DNA of 64,000 bases from Streptomyces sp. NBC_00306 (GCF_036169555.1 NZ_CP108032.1:2542001-2606000); one strand, 5' to 3'; shown: positions 55,688 through 64,000, numbered from the stretch's first letter. A program made the numbers and translations. Notes: generated by a model not told the origin, from the letters alone.

Positions 55688-56180
55688 GTCCCGCACGCCC
55701 TTCGGGCATGTCCTCAATCGCCGGACGGGCTGGACATCCAACCCCTTGACCGGGCAACCCGCGCTCGGTGCGGGTGATCAGCCGGGCCAATCCAGCCCCG
55801 CCGGCGATTGAGGCGCGGGGCCCGGGGCAGAGCCCCGCAACGAGCCCGCGCCACGCAGCCACCCGCGGCCCGGACTGTCCCGCACGCCCTACGGGCATGT
55901 CCTCAAACGCCGGACGGGCTGGACATCCAACCCCTTGACCGGGCAACCCGCGCTCGGTGCGGGTGATCAGCCGGCCCAATCCAGCCCCGCCGGCGATTGA
56001 GGCGCGGGGCCCGGGGCAGAGCCCCGCAACGAGCCCGCGCCACGCAGCCACCCGCGGCCCGGACCGTCCCGCACGCCCTACGGGCATGTCCTCAATCGCC
56101 GGACGGGCTGGAAATGAACGCCCCTGTCACGGCCAGCCCACCAGCCCCACCCCGCCCCGCCGGCGATTGAGGGGCGGGGT
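55688..56180. repeat. 189-bp tandem repeat array with REP-like palindromes
   Basis: Unit starts GTCCCGCACGCCC at 55688, 55877 and 56066, exactly 189 bp apart. Copies 1 and 2 are full and nearly identical; copy 3 is truncated near 56112 and joins a shortened end. Each unit contains CGCCGGACGGGCTGGA and, inverted, CCAGCCCCGCCGGCG followed by ATTGAGG, the REP-like pair scattered through Streptomyces genomes. The array fills the gap between the protease gene and its predicted inhibitor gene. Confidence 0.9.
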
Positions 56181-56202
56181 CGCAGGGGCTAGAACAGGAC
56201 CC

Positions 56203-56469
56203 ATGCGTATCCACGTCCACCGCACCGGCGGCTTCGCCGGGATCGAGCGCGTCGCCGAAGTCGACACCACCGGCCGACCCGACGCCTCCACCTGGCACGA
56301 CCTCGCCGAACAGGCCCTCGCCGGCGACCGGACCGGCCTTCCCGGCGAGGTGGCCGACGGGTTCAGTTACCGCATCACCGTCGACGGGCGGACCGTCCAG
56401 TGCGCCGACCCCCGTCTGTCCGAGGCTCAGCGCACGCTGATCTCACGTGTGCTCAAGGAAGGTGCCTGA
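56203..56469 (+). CDS. Emfourin-like protealysin inhibitor
   Basis: An 88-residue protein MRIHVHRTGGFAGIERVAEV with DLAEQALAG, SYRITVDGRTVQCADPRLSEAQRTLISRVL. This matches the emfourin family, small slow-binding inhibitors of protealysin-like proteases usually encoded beside them. The neighbouring M4 protease fits. Here a 567-base repeat-filled gap separates them, so cotranscription is uncertain. AGGA lies just upstream of ATG 56203. Ends five bases from the convergent era stop. Confidence 0.85.
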   Translation: MRIHVHRTGGFAGIERVAEVDTTGRPDASTWHDLAEQALAGDRTGLPGEVADGFSYRITVDGRTVQCADPRLSEAQRTLISRVLKEGA

Positions 56470-56474
56470 CCGGC

Positions 56475-57416
56475 TCAGAACCCCAGCTTGCGCAGCTGCT
56501 TGGGATCCCGCTGCCAGTCCTTCGCGACCTTGACGTGCAGGTCCAGGAAGACCGGCGTACCCAGCAGCGCCTCGATGTGCTTGCGGGACTTCGTGCCGAC
56601 TTCCTTCAGGCGCTTGCCCTTCGGGCCGATGATGATGCCCTTCTGGCTGGGGCGCTCGATGTAGACGTTGGCGTGGATGTCCAGCAGCGGCTTGTCCGCC
56701 GGGCGGTCCTCGCGCGGCAGCATCTCCTCGACCACGACCGCGATCGAGTGCGGCAGCTCGTCCCGTACGCCTTCCAGTGCGGCCTCGCGGATCAGCTCCG
56801 CGACCATGACCTGCTCGGGCTCGTCGGTGAGGTCGCCCTCGGGGTAGAGCGGCGGGCCCTCGGGGAGCAGCGGGGTGAGCAGGTCGGCCACGAGCTGGAC
56901 CTGCTTGCCGCCGACCGCCGAGACGGGGACGATCTCCGCCCACTCCATGCCCAGCTCCTTGCCGAGCTGGTCGATCGCGATCAGCTGCTCGGCGAGGGTC
57001 TTGGAGTCGACGAGGTCGGTCTTGGTGACGATCGCGACCTTCGGCGTCTTCTTGATCCCGGCGAGCTCCTTGGCGATGAACCGGTCGCCGGGGCCGAGCT
57101 TCTGGTCGGCGGGCAGGCAGAAGCCGATGACGTCGACCTCGGCCCAGGTGGTGCGGACGACGTCGTTGAGCCGCTCGCCGAGCAGGGTCCTCGGCTTGTG
57201 GAGGCCGGGGGTGTCCACCAGGATCAGCTGCGCGTCCGGCCGGTGCACGATGCCGCGCACGGTGTGCCGGGTCGTCTGCGGCCGGCTGGAGGTGATGGCC
57301 ACCTTCTGGCCGACCAGAGCGTTCGTCAGGGTGGACTTGCCCGCGTTGGGACGGCCGACGAAGCAGGCGAAGCCGGCCCGATGGGGGGCCTCGGAGGACT
57401 GGGTAGGAACGCTCAT
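56475..57416 (-). CDS. era: GTPase Era
   Basis: A 313-residue ribosome-assembly GTPase. G1 GRPNAGKSTLTNALVG near residue 20, G2 SRPQTTRHTVRG, G3 DTPGLHKPR, G4 TKTD, then a C-terminal KH domain (IHANVYIERPSQKGIIIGPKGKRLKEVGTKSRKHIEALLGTPVFLDLHVKV) that binds the 3' end of 16S rRNA. ATG 57416 (MSVPTQSSEAPH) is chosen over 57425. Last gene of the phoH-ybeY-corC string, 20 bases after the DUF916 gene. Confidence 0.97.
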   Translation of the reverse strand: MSVPTQSSEAPHRAGFACFVGRPNAGKSTLTNALVGQKVAITSSRPQTTRHTVRGIVHRPDAQLILVDTPGLHKPRTLLGERLNDVVRTTWAEVDVIGFCLPADQKLGPGDRFIAKELAGIKKTPKVAIVTKTDLVDSKTLAEQLIAIDQLGKELGMEWAEIVPVSAVGGKQVQLVADLLTPLLPEGPPLYPEGDLTDEPEQVMVAELIREAALEGVRDELPHSIAVVVEEMLPREDRPADKPLLDIHANVYIERPSQKGIIIGPKGKRLKEVGTKSRKHIEALLGTPVFLDLHVKVAKDWQRDPKQLRKLGF

Positions 57417-57436
57417 GGCGCCCATTGTCCCTGATG

Positions 57437-58402
57437 TCAGGCGCCCCTGGGCACGCGCGCCCGCGCATGCCTGACTCTGGCCCATACGCCCGCGCCCGCG
57501 ACGGCCGCGACGAGCACCACGGCGACGAGCCACGGGAGCGCGAAGAAGGTGACACCGGCGGACTCCCGGACGTCCCTCGCACTGGCCGTCAGCCGCACCT
57601 CGCCCCACTCCAGCCGGGGTGCGCCCGCCCACCGTTCGGTGAGCCGGATCTTCTGGCGCGGCAGGAGTTCGGAGGGGATTCCGGTCAGCTTCCGGCTGAG
57701 CAGGTCGCGTCCGAAGAGACCTTCCGCCTTGAGGGCGACCCGGGGGTTGAGCGTGACGTTGCCGCGGTTGTGGAGGGTGTACGAGATCACGGCATTGCTC
57801 TCGCCGGCGCCCGGCACCAGCGACTGGTCGTGGCTGAGCCGGACGTCCTCGACGGACAGCGCGGGCACGGTCGGGCCGTTCACCCGCAGGTAGACGCGGG
57901 CGCCGACGGCCTGCCGGATACCGACGGCGACCGAGCCCGTGGAGGGGCTGATCCGCTCGTCGAGTGCGACCAGCGCGCCGGGATGGTCACCGGGCTCGGC
58001 GGTCTCCGGGACGGTGACGGTGTACGGCACGGTGACCGAGCCACGGGCGGGGACGGTGACGCGGTCGCGTTCGGGCCTGGCCCAGGCGCCGACGCCGCGC
58101 TGCTTCTCGTTCGGGCCGCGTACGGCGAACCCGCCGTCCCGTGCGGTGTTGTAGGCGTCCGCCGCGTACAGCCGGAAGGTCAGCGGGGCAGCGCTCTTGT
58201 TGGTGACGGTGACCCGGTCGGTCAGGGTGGTGCCGGGCTCGGCCGACAGATAGAAGTACGGCCGCGCGCCCAGCTGCGACGAGGCGGGATAGACGGACCA
58301 GTTGCCGTTGTCCGCGGCCCGGGCCGTCGGCGCCGGGCCGAACAGCAGCAGGGCCAGCAGGGGCAGGCCGAGCAGCGGCAGAACGGCGTACAGCTTGCGC
58401 AT
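57437..58402 (-). CDS. DUF916 / WxL-interacting protein-like, membrane-anchored
   Basis: A 321-residue exported protein. Signal peptide MRKLYAVLPLLGLPLLALLLFG...ARA (cleavage near residue 29). The DUF916-like beta-domain follows (GNWSVYPA, LSAEPGTTLTDRVTVTNKSAAPLTFRLYAADA, VTVPARGSVTVPYTVTVPETAEPGDHPGALVA), then a second beta-domain (SYTLHNRGNVTLNPRV). It ends with a C-terminal helix FFALPWLVAVVLVAAVAGAGVW and a basic tail. This is the layout of Firmicutes WxL-interacting proteins. Encoded 68 bases after a WxL-like protein, which is its predicted partner at the cell surface. Confidence 0.82.
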   Translation of the reverse strand: MRKLYAVLPLLGLPLLALLLFGPAPTARAADNGNWSVYPASSQLGARPYFYLSAEPGTTLTDRVTVTNKSAAPLTFRLYAADAYNTARDGGFAVRGPNEKQRGVGAWARPERDRVTVPARGSVTVPYTVTVPETAEPGDHPGALVALDERISPSTGSVAVGIRQAVGARVYLRVNGPTVPALSVEDVRLSHDQSLVPGAGESNAVISYTLHNRGNVTLNPRVALKAEGLFGRDLLSRKLTGIPSELLPRQKIRLTERWAGAPRLEWGEVRLTASARDVRESAGVTFFALPWLVAVVLVAAVAGAGVWARVRHARARVPRGA

Positions 58403-58470
58403 GAGCTCATCCCCCAGGGACGAGGCGGGCCGACCGGGTGCGCGCCCGGCCCGCCGTTCTTTTCGCCGGC

Positions 58471-59838
58471 TCAGGTGAGCGTGAGCGTCAGCACGCCGGA
58501 GTAGGTGCCGGGTGCGGTGAACGCCGGCACGTTCAGCGAGACCTTGGCGTCGACGGTGAACTCACCACCGGTGACGGCCCCGTTGGGCGTGGAGGCGAGC
58601 GTGGCACCCCCGCTGCCGACCGGTCCGGGGGATCCGGCCGCGCAGGTGCTCGGGCTGCCCTGCTTGGTGGCACAGGCCGGCGTCCAGCCGAGCTCACCCG
58701 CGCCGATCCTGCCGCCGGGGCCCGTGAAGTCGGTGACCTTGCCCGTCAGGGACCAGCCCGCGGGGCCGCCGCGGAAGTCCTTGACCGTCACCGTCCGCAG
58801 ATCGCCGCCCGCGGCCCCGCCCGTACCGAAGTCGACCGCCGAGAGTTCGACGGTGTCACCGGCCTGGGACATGGACAGCGTGCCCGCTGCGACCGAGGCG
58901 CTGAGCTTCTGGCTGTTCTCCGGGAGCGGTGTGTCGTCGACGACGGTGTACGCCGCCGGCCCCGCGCCCTTCTCCGCACTCCAGGCGCCGCCCTCGTACG
59001 CGACGATGCCCGTGGTCGCCAGGTCACCGACCTGGAGAGTGGCGGTGAATCCGCCGGCCGCGTCGGACGTGACCGTCGTTCTGTCGGCGGTCTCGGCCGC
59101 TCCGGCCCGTCCGACGACCGTGATGTCGGTGAGCGGACTGAACTTGGCACCGGTGACCGTGACATCGTCCCCCGGGTTCCCGGAGGCCGTGCCCAGCTGG
59201 ACGGTGCGCTCATTGGCCCCCGGCTGGTCCGTCGCGACGACCGTCTCGGAGACGGGCGCGGGCGGATCGGTCACGGTGCAGGGGGTGTCCAGCTCCATGA
59301 TGTAGCTGGTGTGGATGTTGTAGTCGCCGGGCGAGAGGGTGATCGAGCCGGCCGCGGTGACCGTGAACGTGCCGGTCATCGAGAACGGCGGGAACGCTCC
59401 CTTGCCGGGCACGGGCGGGTTCTTCTTGGGCCCGGTGACGGTGACGCTGCCCGTCTGGGCGCCGCCGAGCGTGACCTTGCCGCTGGGCGTCATGATGTCG
59501 GCCGGGAGGGCGAGGTCGACGGGGTTGCTGGCCGCCGGCTTGGTGACCGTGTAGGTGACCGTGACCGTGTCGCCGACCTTGGGAGCGGCCTTGTCGACGG
59601 TGATCTGGGCGGTCGTGGTGCCGTCGATCGGCGGTATGCCCGCGATGGGCGGCGGTACGCAGTGGGTCGGGAAGTCCACCGGTGCGGCGGCCGCGGTGAG
59701 CGCGTTCGCCGGTGCGGCGAGTGCCGCGGTGCCGGCGATCAGGGCGACCGCGCCCAGGGCGGCCGTCCAGCGCCGCCGTCGGGCGGATCTTCGGGCAACT
59801 GGTCTTCGAGCGGTTGGTCTTCGGGTGTCCGACGCCAT
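58471..59838 (-). CDS. Secreted WxL-like surface protein
   Basis: A 455-residue exported protein. A long basic N-region (TARRPVARRSARRRRWTAAL) and hydrophobic core end at ANALTA. Beta-sandwich repeats follow: a TIG/IPT-like segment (ASGNPGDDVTVTGAKFSPLTDITV, about 225-300). The C-terminal 140 residues resemble a WxL domain: VTVKDFRGGPAGWSLTGKVTDF (Trp-x-Leu), LGWTPAC, then FTVDAKVSLNVPAFTAPGTYSGVLTLTL. The second Firmicutes WxL tryptophan is absent. ATG 59838 (MASDTRRPTARR). The DUF916 gene follows as expected for a WxL locus. Confidence 0.72.
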   Translation of the reverse strand: MASDTRRPTARRPVARRSARRRRWTAALGAVALIAGTAALAAPANALTAAAAPVDFPTHCVPPPIAGIPPIDGTTTAQITVDKAAPKVGDTVTVTYTVTKPAASNPVDLALPADIMTPSGKVTLGGAQTGSVTVTGPKKNPPVPGKGAFPPFSMTGTFTVTAAGSITLSPGDYNIHTSYIMELDTPCTVTDPPAPVSETVVATDQPGANERTVQLGTASGNPGDDVTVTGAKFSPLTDITVVGRAGAAETADRTTVTSDAAGGFTATLQVGDLATTGIVAYEGGAWSAEKGAGPAAYTVVDDTPLPENSQKLSASVAAGTLSMSQAGDTVELSAVDFGTGGAAGGDLRTVTVKDFRGGPAGWSLTGKVTDFTGPGGRIGAGELGWTPACATKQGSPSTCAAGSPGPVGSGGATLASTPNGAVTGGEFTVDAKVSLNVPAFTAPGTYSGVLTLTLT

Positions 59839-60074
59839 GTGATGGCCCCCTTCGGGAGGGATGCAGGGGGCCATTGACGGGTCGCCGTCGCAAGAAGTCA
59901 ATGCCGTCGAACAGCCCTGCCTGATGACCCATCAGATGCTGTCAAGATCCGGACCGTCCGTCTCGCCATGATCTGCGTATGCGCAGGCCGGAAGGGGAAT
60001 CGCCGCCACCGGGAAGGTCCGTACCGGGCGGCACGGGTCGCGGGGCCCGGCCGGACCACTCGAACAGGAGCGGG

Positions 60075-60101
60075 GCCCGGCTTCGCCTCGGCGGGCCGGG
60101 C
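60075..60101 (-). terminator. Hairpin after the cytidine deaminase-like gene
   Basis: GCCCGGC / GCCGGGC (60075-60081, 60095-60101), 13-base loop, just beyond the stop at 60111. Confidence 0.4.
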
Positions 60102-60110
60102 ACGGCCGTC

Positions 60111-60464
60111 TCAGCCAGCGGTGACCGTGGCCCTGAGGCCGCCGTCGGGGCCCGCGAGCAGCACCGGCGTCTGCGGTCCCGCGAGGTCGCGGACCGCCGC
60201 ACGGTCCGCGTCCGCCACGGCGTCCGCGTCGCCGACGACCGCCGCGGCCTCCAGCGACGTCGCACCACTCGCGACGGCCATCGCGACCGCCGTCTGCAGC
60301 GCGCTCAGCTTCAGCGACTCCAGCGCCACCGTGCCCGCGGCGTACGTGCGGCCGGTCTCGTCCCGTACCGCCGCGCCCTCCGGCACACCGTTGCGGGCGC
60401 GTACGCTGCGCGCCAGAGTGATGATCTTGCGGTCCTCGGGGTCGAGGTCGGTGCTCTGCGTCAT
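60111..60464 (-). CDS. Degenerate cytidine deaminase-fold protein
   Basis: A 117-residue protein of cytidine-deaminase fold: DPEDRKIITLARSVRARNGVPEGAAVRDETGRTYAAGTV, then VALESLKLSALQTAVAMAVASGA, and a C-terminal DADRAAVRDLAGPQTPVLLAGPDG. In active CDAs these last two stretches carry (C/H)AE and PCxxC. Here they read ALQ (residues 55-57) and DRAAV, with no Cys or His left to bind zinc and no catalytic Glu. It is likely a non-catalytic nucleoside-binding or structural homologue. ATG 60464 preferred; 60476 possible. Sits in the ybeY-corC-era string, where true cdd genes often lie. Confidence 0.78.
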   Translation of the reverse strand: MTQSTDLDPEDRKIITLARSVRARNGVPEGAAVRDETGRTYAAGTVALESLKLSALQTAVAMAVASGATSLEAAAVVGDADAVADADRAAVRDLAGPQTPVLLAGPDGGLRATVTAG

Positions 60465-60485
60465 GTCCGCGAGCATAGATCCCAG

Positions 60486-60530
60486 GCCGGCGCGGGGTCC
60501 TGCGGGGCTGCGCCCGGACCCCGCGCCGGC
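60486..60530 (-). terminator. Strong terminator after the lipoprotein gene
   Basis: Perfect 15-bp stem GCCGGCGCGGGGTCC / GGACCCCGCGCCGGC (60486-60500, 60516-60530). It separates the lipoprotein transcript from the deaminase-like gene. Confidence 0.8.
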
Positions 60531-60540
60531 GGGCTCGGCG

Positions 60541-61275
60541 TCAGCCCTGGACGCCCTGGACGAACTTGTCGCCCGCGCGCTTGGCGAGGTCGCCGAAGGC
60601 CGCGCCCGCGGCCTTGTCACCGGGGACGTACGCGAGGCGCGCGACGCCGGTGCCCTGGTGCATCACCAGCATGTGCGAGGTGATGCCCTGGCCGAAGCCC
60701 GGGATCTCCATCGTCATCTTGAAGGTGTACGACGTCTCGCCGGCCGTGGGCCCGGCGAGCTTCTCGACCTTCACCGGGTACCCGTCCTCGCCCGTCACCT
60801 TGAAGCCGGTACAGCCGTCGAGGGCCGGGCCGAACGCCTTCACGAAGTCCGCGGCACCGGTGCCGGGGAACGTCATGACCTGCTGGCTGAGGATGTTGAA
60901 GCCCTTGGCGTCGGTGAAGTCCTGGCCACCGCCCATGGTCGCCCCCGCGACCTTGTCGGCGAGCAGGTCGGCGACCGGCTGGCACACGGGCTTGTCCGCC
61001 TTCGGCGGCGCCTCGTCCGTGGCCGGCGCGGCGGCGTCGGCCTTCCAGCCGGCCGGCAGATCCTTGACCGCCAGCGTGGCGGCCTTCATCTGGGCGGCCG
61101 TCAGCACGGTGGCCGGCTTCTCGGCGCCCTTGCCGGCGCCGTCCTTGGCCGTGTCCTTACCGGCCGAGGAGGCCGGCTTCTTGTCGTCGTCCGACGAACC
61201 GCAGGCCGCTGCCGTGAGGCAGAGCGCGGAGGCAGTGAGAACTGCGGCCGTGGCGCGGCCGAAACGCGTACGCAT
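60541..61275 (-). CDS. Secreted lipoprotein, unknown function
   Basis: A 244-residue lipoprotein. Signal peptide MRTRFGRATAAVLTASALCL with lipobox TAAAC (Cys near 26), then a Ser/Asp/Lys-rich linker. The globular part contains LAVKDLPAGWKADAAA, CQPVADLLADKVAGA, DFVKAFGPALDGCTGFKVTGEDG and TMEIPGFGQGITSHMLVMHQG. The pattern is like the PknH-sensor/LpqN-type actinobacterial lipoproteins, but I cannot assign a role. ATG 61275; longer frame to 61446 is not a signal peptide. Confidence 0.78.
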   Translation of the reverse strand: MRTRFGRATAAVLTASALCLTAAACGSSDDDKKPASSAGKDTAKDGAGKGAEKPATVLTAAQMKAATLAVKDLPAGWKADAAAPATDEAPPKADKPVCQPVADLLADKVAGATMGGGQDFTDAKGFNILSQQVMTFPGTGAADFVKAFGPALDGCTGFKVTGEDGYPVKVEKLAGPTAGETSYTFKMTMEIPGFGQGITSHMLVMHQGTGVARLAYVPGDKAAGAAFGDLAKRAGDKFVQGVQG

Positions 61276-61479
61276 GATGCGGTGACTCCCCTGAATTCCC
61301 GATCCGACGGGGAGCTTCCCCCCTCCCCTGTAACGCGCAGAGGATACACATTCCTCCAGGTCAGCCCGCGATGGGGTACATCGTGTACGTGTACCCGCCG
61401 GGCTGGCCGCGGAAATGGCAACCGCGCAGGGGGACTTCGGCCTCACCGGGGAGCGGCGCGGGCCGGTGACCCCGGGCGC

Positions 61480-61833
61480 TCAGCCGCGGTCCAGCCGCAG
61501 CCGGACCGCCTTCGGCAGCCCGGCCACCACCAGGTCGTAACTGTCCTCGATCAGCTCCCGGACGAGACGGTCCGGGAGCTCTCCCACCGTCACCGTGTTC
61601 CAGTGGCGCTTGTTCATGTGCCAGCCCGGCACGATCGCCGGGTGCTCGGCCCGCAGCTGCACGGCCATCTCGGGCTCGCACTTCAGGTTCACCGTCAACG
61701 GCTCCCCGTCCAGCGCGGAGAGCGCGAACAGCTTCCCGGCGACCTTGAACACCGATGTCTCGGGTCCGAAGGGGAACTCCTCGGCCGCGTCGTTGAACTC
61801 CAGGCAGAACGCTCTCAGTTCGCTCGGCGTCAT
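61480..61833 (-). CDS. MmcQ/YjbR family DNA-binding-like protein
   Basis: A 117-residue protein: LRAFCLEFNDAAEEFPFGPETSVFKVAGKLFALSALDGEPLTVNLKCEPEMAVQLRAEHPAIVPGWHMNKRHWNTV, the full MmcQ/YjbR pattern (CyaY-like fold). Nucleic-acid binding has been proposed for the family; true function is unknown. ATG 61833 overlaps the corC stop as ATGA, so it is translationally coupled to corC. Confidence 0.92.
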   Translation of the reverse strand: MTPSELRAFCLEFNDAAEEFPFGPETSVFKVAGKLFALSALDGEPLTVNLKCEPEMAVQLRAEHPAIVPGWHMNKRHWNTVTVGELPDRLVRELIEDSYDLVVAGLPKAVRLRLDRG

Positions 61834-63128
61834 GCGGCGTTCTCTCCCTGGGGGCTCTGCGGCACCGGCTCCGCCAGCACCGTGACGATCTTGTTGCGCC
61901 GGCCGGCCGGGGACTCGGCCGTCAGGCGCAGCGCGCGCCCGTCCGGAAGATCGACGGTCGCGGACGCACCGGCGATCGGCACCCTGCCGAGCGCCTTCGC
62001 CAGCAGACCGCCGACGGTCTCCACGTCCTCGTCGTCCAGTTCGTCGAGGCCGTACAGCTCGCCCAGATCGCCGATGTCGAGCCGTGCGGTGACGCGGAAG
62101 CGGCCGTCGCCCAGCTCCTCGATCGGCGGCAGTTCCCGGTCGTACTCGTCGGTGATCTCGCCGACGATCTCCTCCAGGATGTCCTCGATGGTGACGATGC
62201 CGGCCGTGCCGCCGTACTCGTCGATGACGACGGCGACGTGGTTGCGCTTCTGCTGCATCTCGCGCAGCAGGTCGCCGGCGTTCTTGGTGTCGGGCACGAA
62301 GACGGCGGGCCGCATCGCGGTGGAGACCAGATCGGCCTCCGCGTCGCGGTTGATGTGCGTCTTGCGCACCAGGTCCTTGAGGTAGACGACGCCCACGATG
62401 TCGTCCTCGTTCTCGCCCGTGACGGGGATGCGCGAGAAGCCGGAGCGCAGGGCCAGGGTGAGGGCCTGACGGACGGTCTTGTAGCGCTCGATGGAGACCA
62501 GGTCGGTGCGCGGCACCATCACTTCGCGCACGAGGGTGTCACCGAGCTCGAAGACGGAGTGCACCATCCGGCGCTCGTCGTCCTCGATGAGGGACTCCTG
62601 CTCGGCGAGGTCGACCATGGCCCGCAGTTCGGCCTCGCTCGCGAACGGGCCCTTGCGGAAGCCCTTGCCGGGCGTGAGCGCGTTGCCGATGAGGATCAGC
62701 AACTGGGGCACCGGGCCCATGATCCGGGCCAGCGGCAGCAGGACGTACGCGGCGGCCGTCGCCGTGTTCAGCGGGTGCTGGCGGCCGATGGTGCGCGGCG
62801 AGACGCCCACGGCGACGTACGAGACGAGGACCATCACGCCGATGGCGACGGTCAGCGCCTCCCAGGTCGCGGAGAACTCCTGAAGACAGGCGTAGGTCAC
62901 CAGGACACCCGCCGCCATCTCGCAGGCCACCCGCACCAGCAGGGCGACGTTCAGATAGCGGGTGGGGTCGGCGGCGACCTGCTCCAGCTTGTCGGCGCCA
63001 CGGCGGCCGGAGCGGACGGCCTCGGCGGCGCGGAAGCTGGAGGTGCGGGCGATGCCCGCTTCCGCGCACGCGGCGAGCCACGCGACGACGACCAGCAGGA
63101 CCGCGCCGAAGACCAGGGGGGCGCTCAT
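61830..63128 (-). CDS. CNNM/CorC-type transporter-associated protein
   Basis: A 432-residue membrane protein: four-helix CNNM (DUF21) domain ([40 protein letters not shown]), two CBS domains ([76 protein letters not shown]) and a C-terminal CorC_HlyC domain ([18 protein letters not shown]). Linked to Mg2+/Co2+ homeostasis. Overlaps ybeY by four bases. Conserved position between ybeY and era. Confidence 0.94.
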   Translation of the reverse strand: MSAPLVFGAVLLVVVAWLAACAEAGIARTSSFRAAEAVRSGRRGADKLEQVAADPTRYLNVALLVRVACEMAAGVLVTYACLQEFSATWEALTVAIGVMVLVSYVAVGVSPRTIGRQHPLNTATAAAYVLLPLARIMGPVPQLLILIGNALTPGKGFRKGPFASEAELRAMVDLAEQESLIEDDERRMVHSVFELGDTLVREVMVPRTDLVSIERYKTVRQALTLALRSGFSRIPVTGENEDDIVGVVYLKDLVRKTHINRDAEADLVSTAMRPAVFVPDTKNAGDLLREMQQKRNHVAVVIDEYGGTAGIVTIEDILEEIVGEITDEYDRELPPIEELGDGRFRVTARLDIGDLGELYGLDELDDEDVETVGGLLAKALGRVPIAGASATVDLPDGRALRLTAESPAGRRNKIVTVLAEPVPQSPQGENAA

Positions 63129-63622
63129 GAAACGGTCGGCGCCGGGGAGGGGCCGGTGTGGCCCTTCTCCGCCCGCCAGCCATCGATGATCGCCGCCTGG
63201 AGGCCGAACATCTCGGCCTTCTCGTCCGGCTCCTCGTGGTCGTACCCCAGCAGGTGCAGCACGCCATGGACGGTCAGGAGCTGGAGCTCCTCGTCCATGG
63301 AGTGCTGCGTCGGGGCTTCCTCGCCCTGCTTCTTGGCGACCTCGGGGCAGAGCACGATGTCACCGAGGAGCCCCTGCGGGGGCTCCTCGTCGTCCTTGAC
63401 CGGCGGACGCAGCTCGTCCATCGGGAAGGACATGACATCCGTCGGACCCGGCAGGTCCATCCACTGGATGTGCAACTGCTCCATGGCTTCGGCGTCCACG
63501 ACGATCACCGAGAGCTCGGAGAGCGGGTGGATACGCATCCGCGCGAGGGCATAGCGGGCGACATCGAGGACCGCCTGCTCGTCGACCTCGGTTCCGGACT
63601 CGTTGTTGACGTCGATCGACAT
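63125..63622 (-). CDS. ybeY: Endoribonuclease YbeY (rRNA maturation factor)
   Basis: A 165-residue single-strand endoribonuclease for 16S rRNA 3' processing. The zinc site [11 protein letters not shown] is complete near residue 123, with the upstream [19 protein letters not shown] and [15 protein letters not shown] 63622 follows phoH by nine bases; the stop overlaps corC (ATGA). Confidence 0.97.
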   Translation of the reverse strand: MSIDVNNESGTEVDEQAVLDVARYALARMRIHPLSELSVIVVDAEAMEQLHIQWMDLPGPTDVMSFPMDELRPPVKDDEEPPQGLLGDIVLCPEVAKKQGEEAPTQHSMDEELQLLTVHGVLHLLGYDHEEPDEKAEMFGLQAAIIDGWRAEKGHTGPSPAPTVS

Positions 63623-63631
63623 GGTGCGCTG

Positions 63632-64000
63632 CTACTGCTTCCCGTTGCGGTCGTCGTACTTCTCGTACGCGTCGACGATACGGCCGACGAGCTTGTGCCG
63701 GACGACATCCTGGCTCGTGAGCCGGGAGAAGTGCACGTCCTCGACGCCGTCCAGGATGTCCTGGACCTGTCGCAGACCGCTCTTCGTCCCGTTCGGCAGG
63801 TCGACCTGGGTGACGTCACCGGTGATGACGATCTTCGAGTCGAAGCCGAGGCGGGTCAGGAACATCTTCATCTGCTCGGCGCTGGTGTTCTGCGCCTCGT
63901 CGAGGATGATGAACGCGTCATTGAGCGTTCGACCCCGCATGTATGCCAGCGGCGCGACCTCGATCGTGCCCGCGGCCATCAGCCGGGGGATGGAGTCGGG
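63632..64000 (-). CDS. phoH: PhoH family protein, 5' part outside window
   Basis: The C-terminal 120 or so residues of a PhoH-type ATPase. Visible are [54 protein letters not shown], with Walker B (FIILDEAQN) and the sensor motif TGD, and a C-terminal [27 protein letters not shown]. The Walker A region lies to the right of the window. PhoH proteins are RNA-associated ATPases next to ybeY in most bacteria. Confidence 0.95.
   Translation of the reverse strand, partial: PDSIPRLMAAGTIEVAPLAYMRGRTLNDAFIILDEAQNTSAEQMKMFLTRLGFDSKIVITGDVTQVDLPNGTKSGLRQVQDILDGVEDVHFSRLTSQDVVRHKLVGRIVDAYEKYDDRNGKQ

Noticed and set aside
54519..56087. 522-codon minus-strand frame with repeated peptide GRAGxSGPRVAAWRG
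   Set aside because: The repeats come from the 189-bp DNA array and the rest is antisense to the protease gene.
55688..56180. CRISPR array
   Set aside because: Units are 189 bp, adjacent and without spacers, and no cas gene is present.

Overview
The window is a stretch of high-GC actinobacterial chromosome, almost certainly Streptomyces. Third codon positions are strongly G/C-biased, GTG starts are common, and gene content is typical of the genus: split nitrite reductase under GlnR-type sites, a Zur/ZnuABC block, a leucine-rich leaderpeptide before leuA, MmyB-type and HutC-type regulators, a DUF6243 protein and REP-like CGCCGGACGGGCTGG intergenic repeats. From memory, not checked, the gene order resembles the S. 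coelicolor core chromosome from nasA to phoH. No tRNA, rRNA, CRISPR, phage or insertion sequence was seen.

Layout. 1-13 kb is nitrogen assimilation: a sirohydrochlorin-chelatase-family gene (siroheme iron insertion), a SanA-like protein, nasA nitrate reductase, then a FAD reductase, nirB and nirD. Between them lie CutA, a gamma-glutamylcyclotransferase-fold protein, a SoxR-box-controlled FMN reductase, a small glycine-rich orphan, a TauE-type permease and a PrmC-related methyltransferase with a riboswitch-like leader. 13-22.5 kb holds an SDR, a KimA-like permease, a PhoX-like Tat-exported protein, an ArsR-like regulator and pyruvate phosphate dikinase. 22.8-28.6 kb is a five-gene ABC importer plus HAD phosphatase operon with a divergent GntR/UTRA regulator.

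28.7-36.7 kb carries dusB, two MFS exporters (one divergent from an MmyB-type regulator), a DUF6243 protein and an aldo/keto reductase-TetR pair behind a large palindromic operator. 37-43.7 kb has glyS, znuABC-zur and the uppS-recO group. 44-52 kb has small membrane proteins, a ferredoxin-NADP reductase, a NarL-type two-component system, an MMPL exporter and a TerB-like protein. 52.4-56.5 kb has leuA with its attenuator and a protealysin-like protease paired with an emfourin-like inhibitor, separated by a 189-bp tandem repeat. 56.5-64 kb is the conserved phoH-ybeY-corC-era string, here containing a lipoprotein, a degenerate cytidine deaminase and a WxL/DUF916 surface-protein pair.

How the parts work together. 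nasA and the nir cluster share an apparently identical promoter design: 11-bp-phased GlnR half-sites, a CANGCT -10 and a start codon exactly where transcription should begin. This predicts GlnR-activated leaderless mRNAs. The most novel-looking element is the structured leader of the PrmC-related gene at 8608-8730. It has mutually exclusive pairings that would hide or free the ribosome-binding site.
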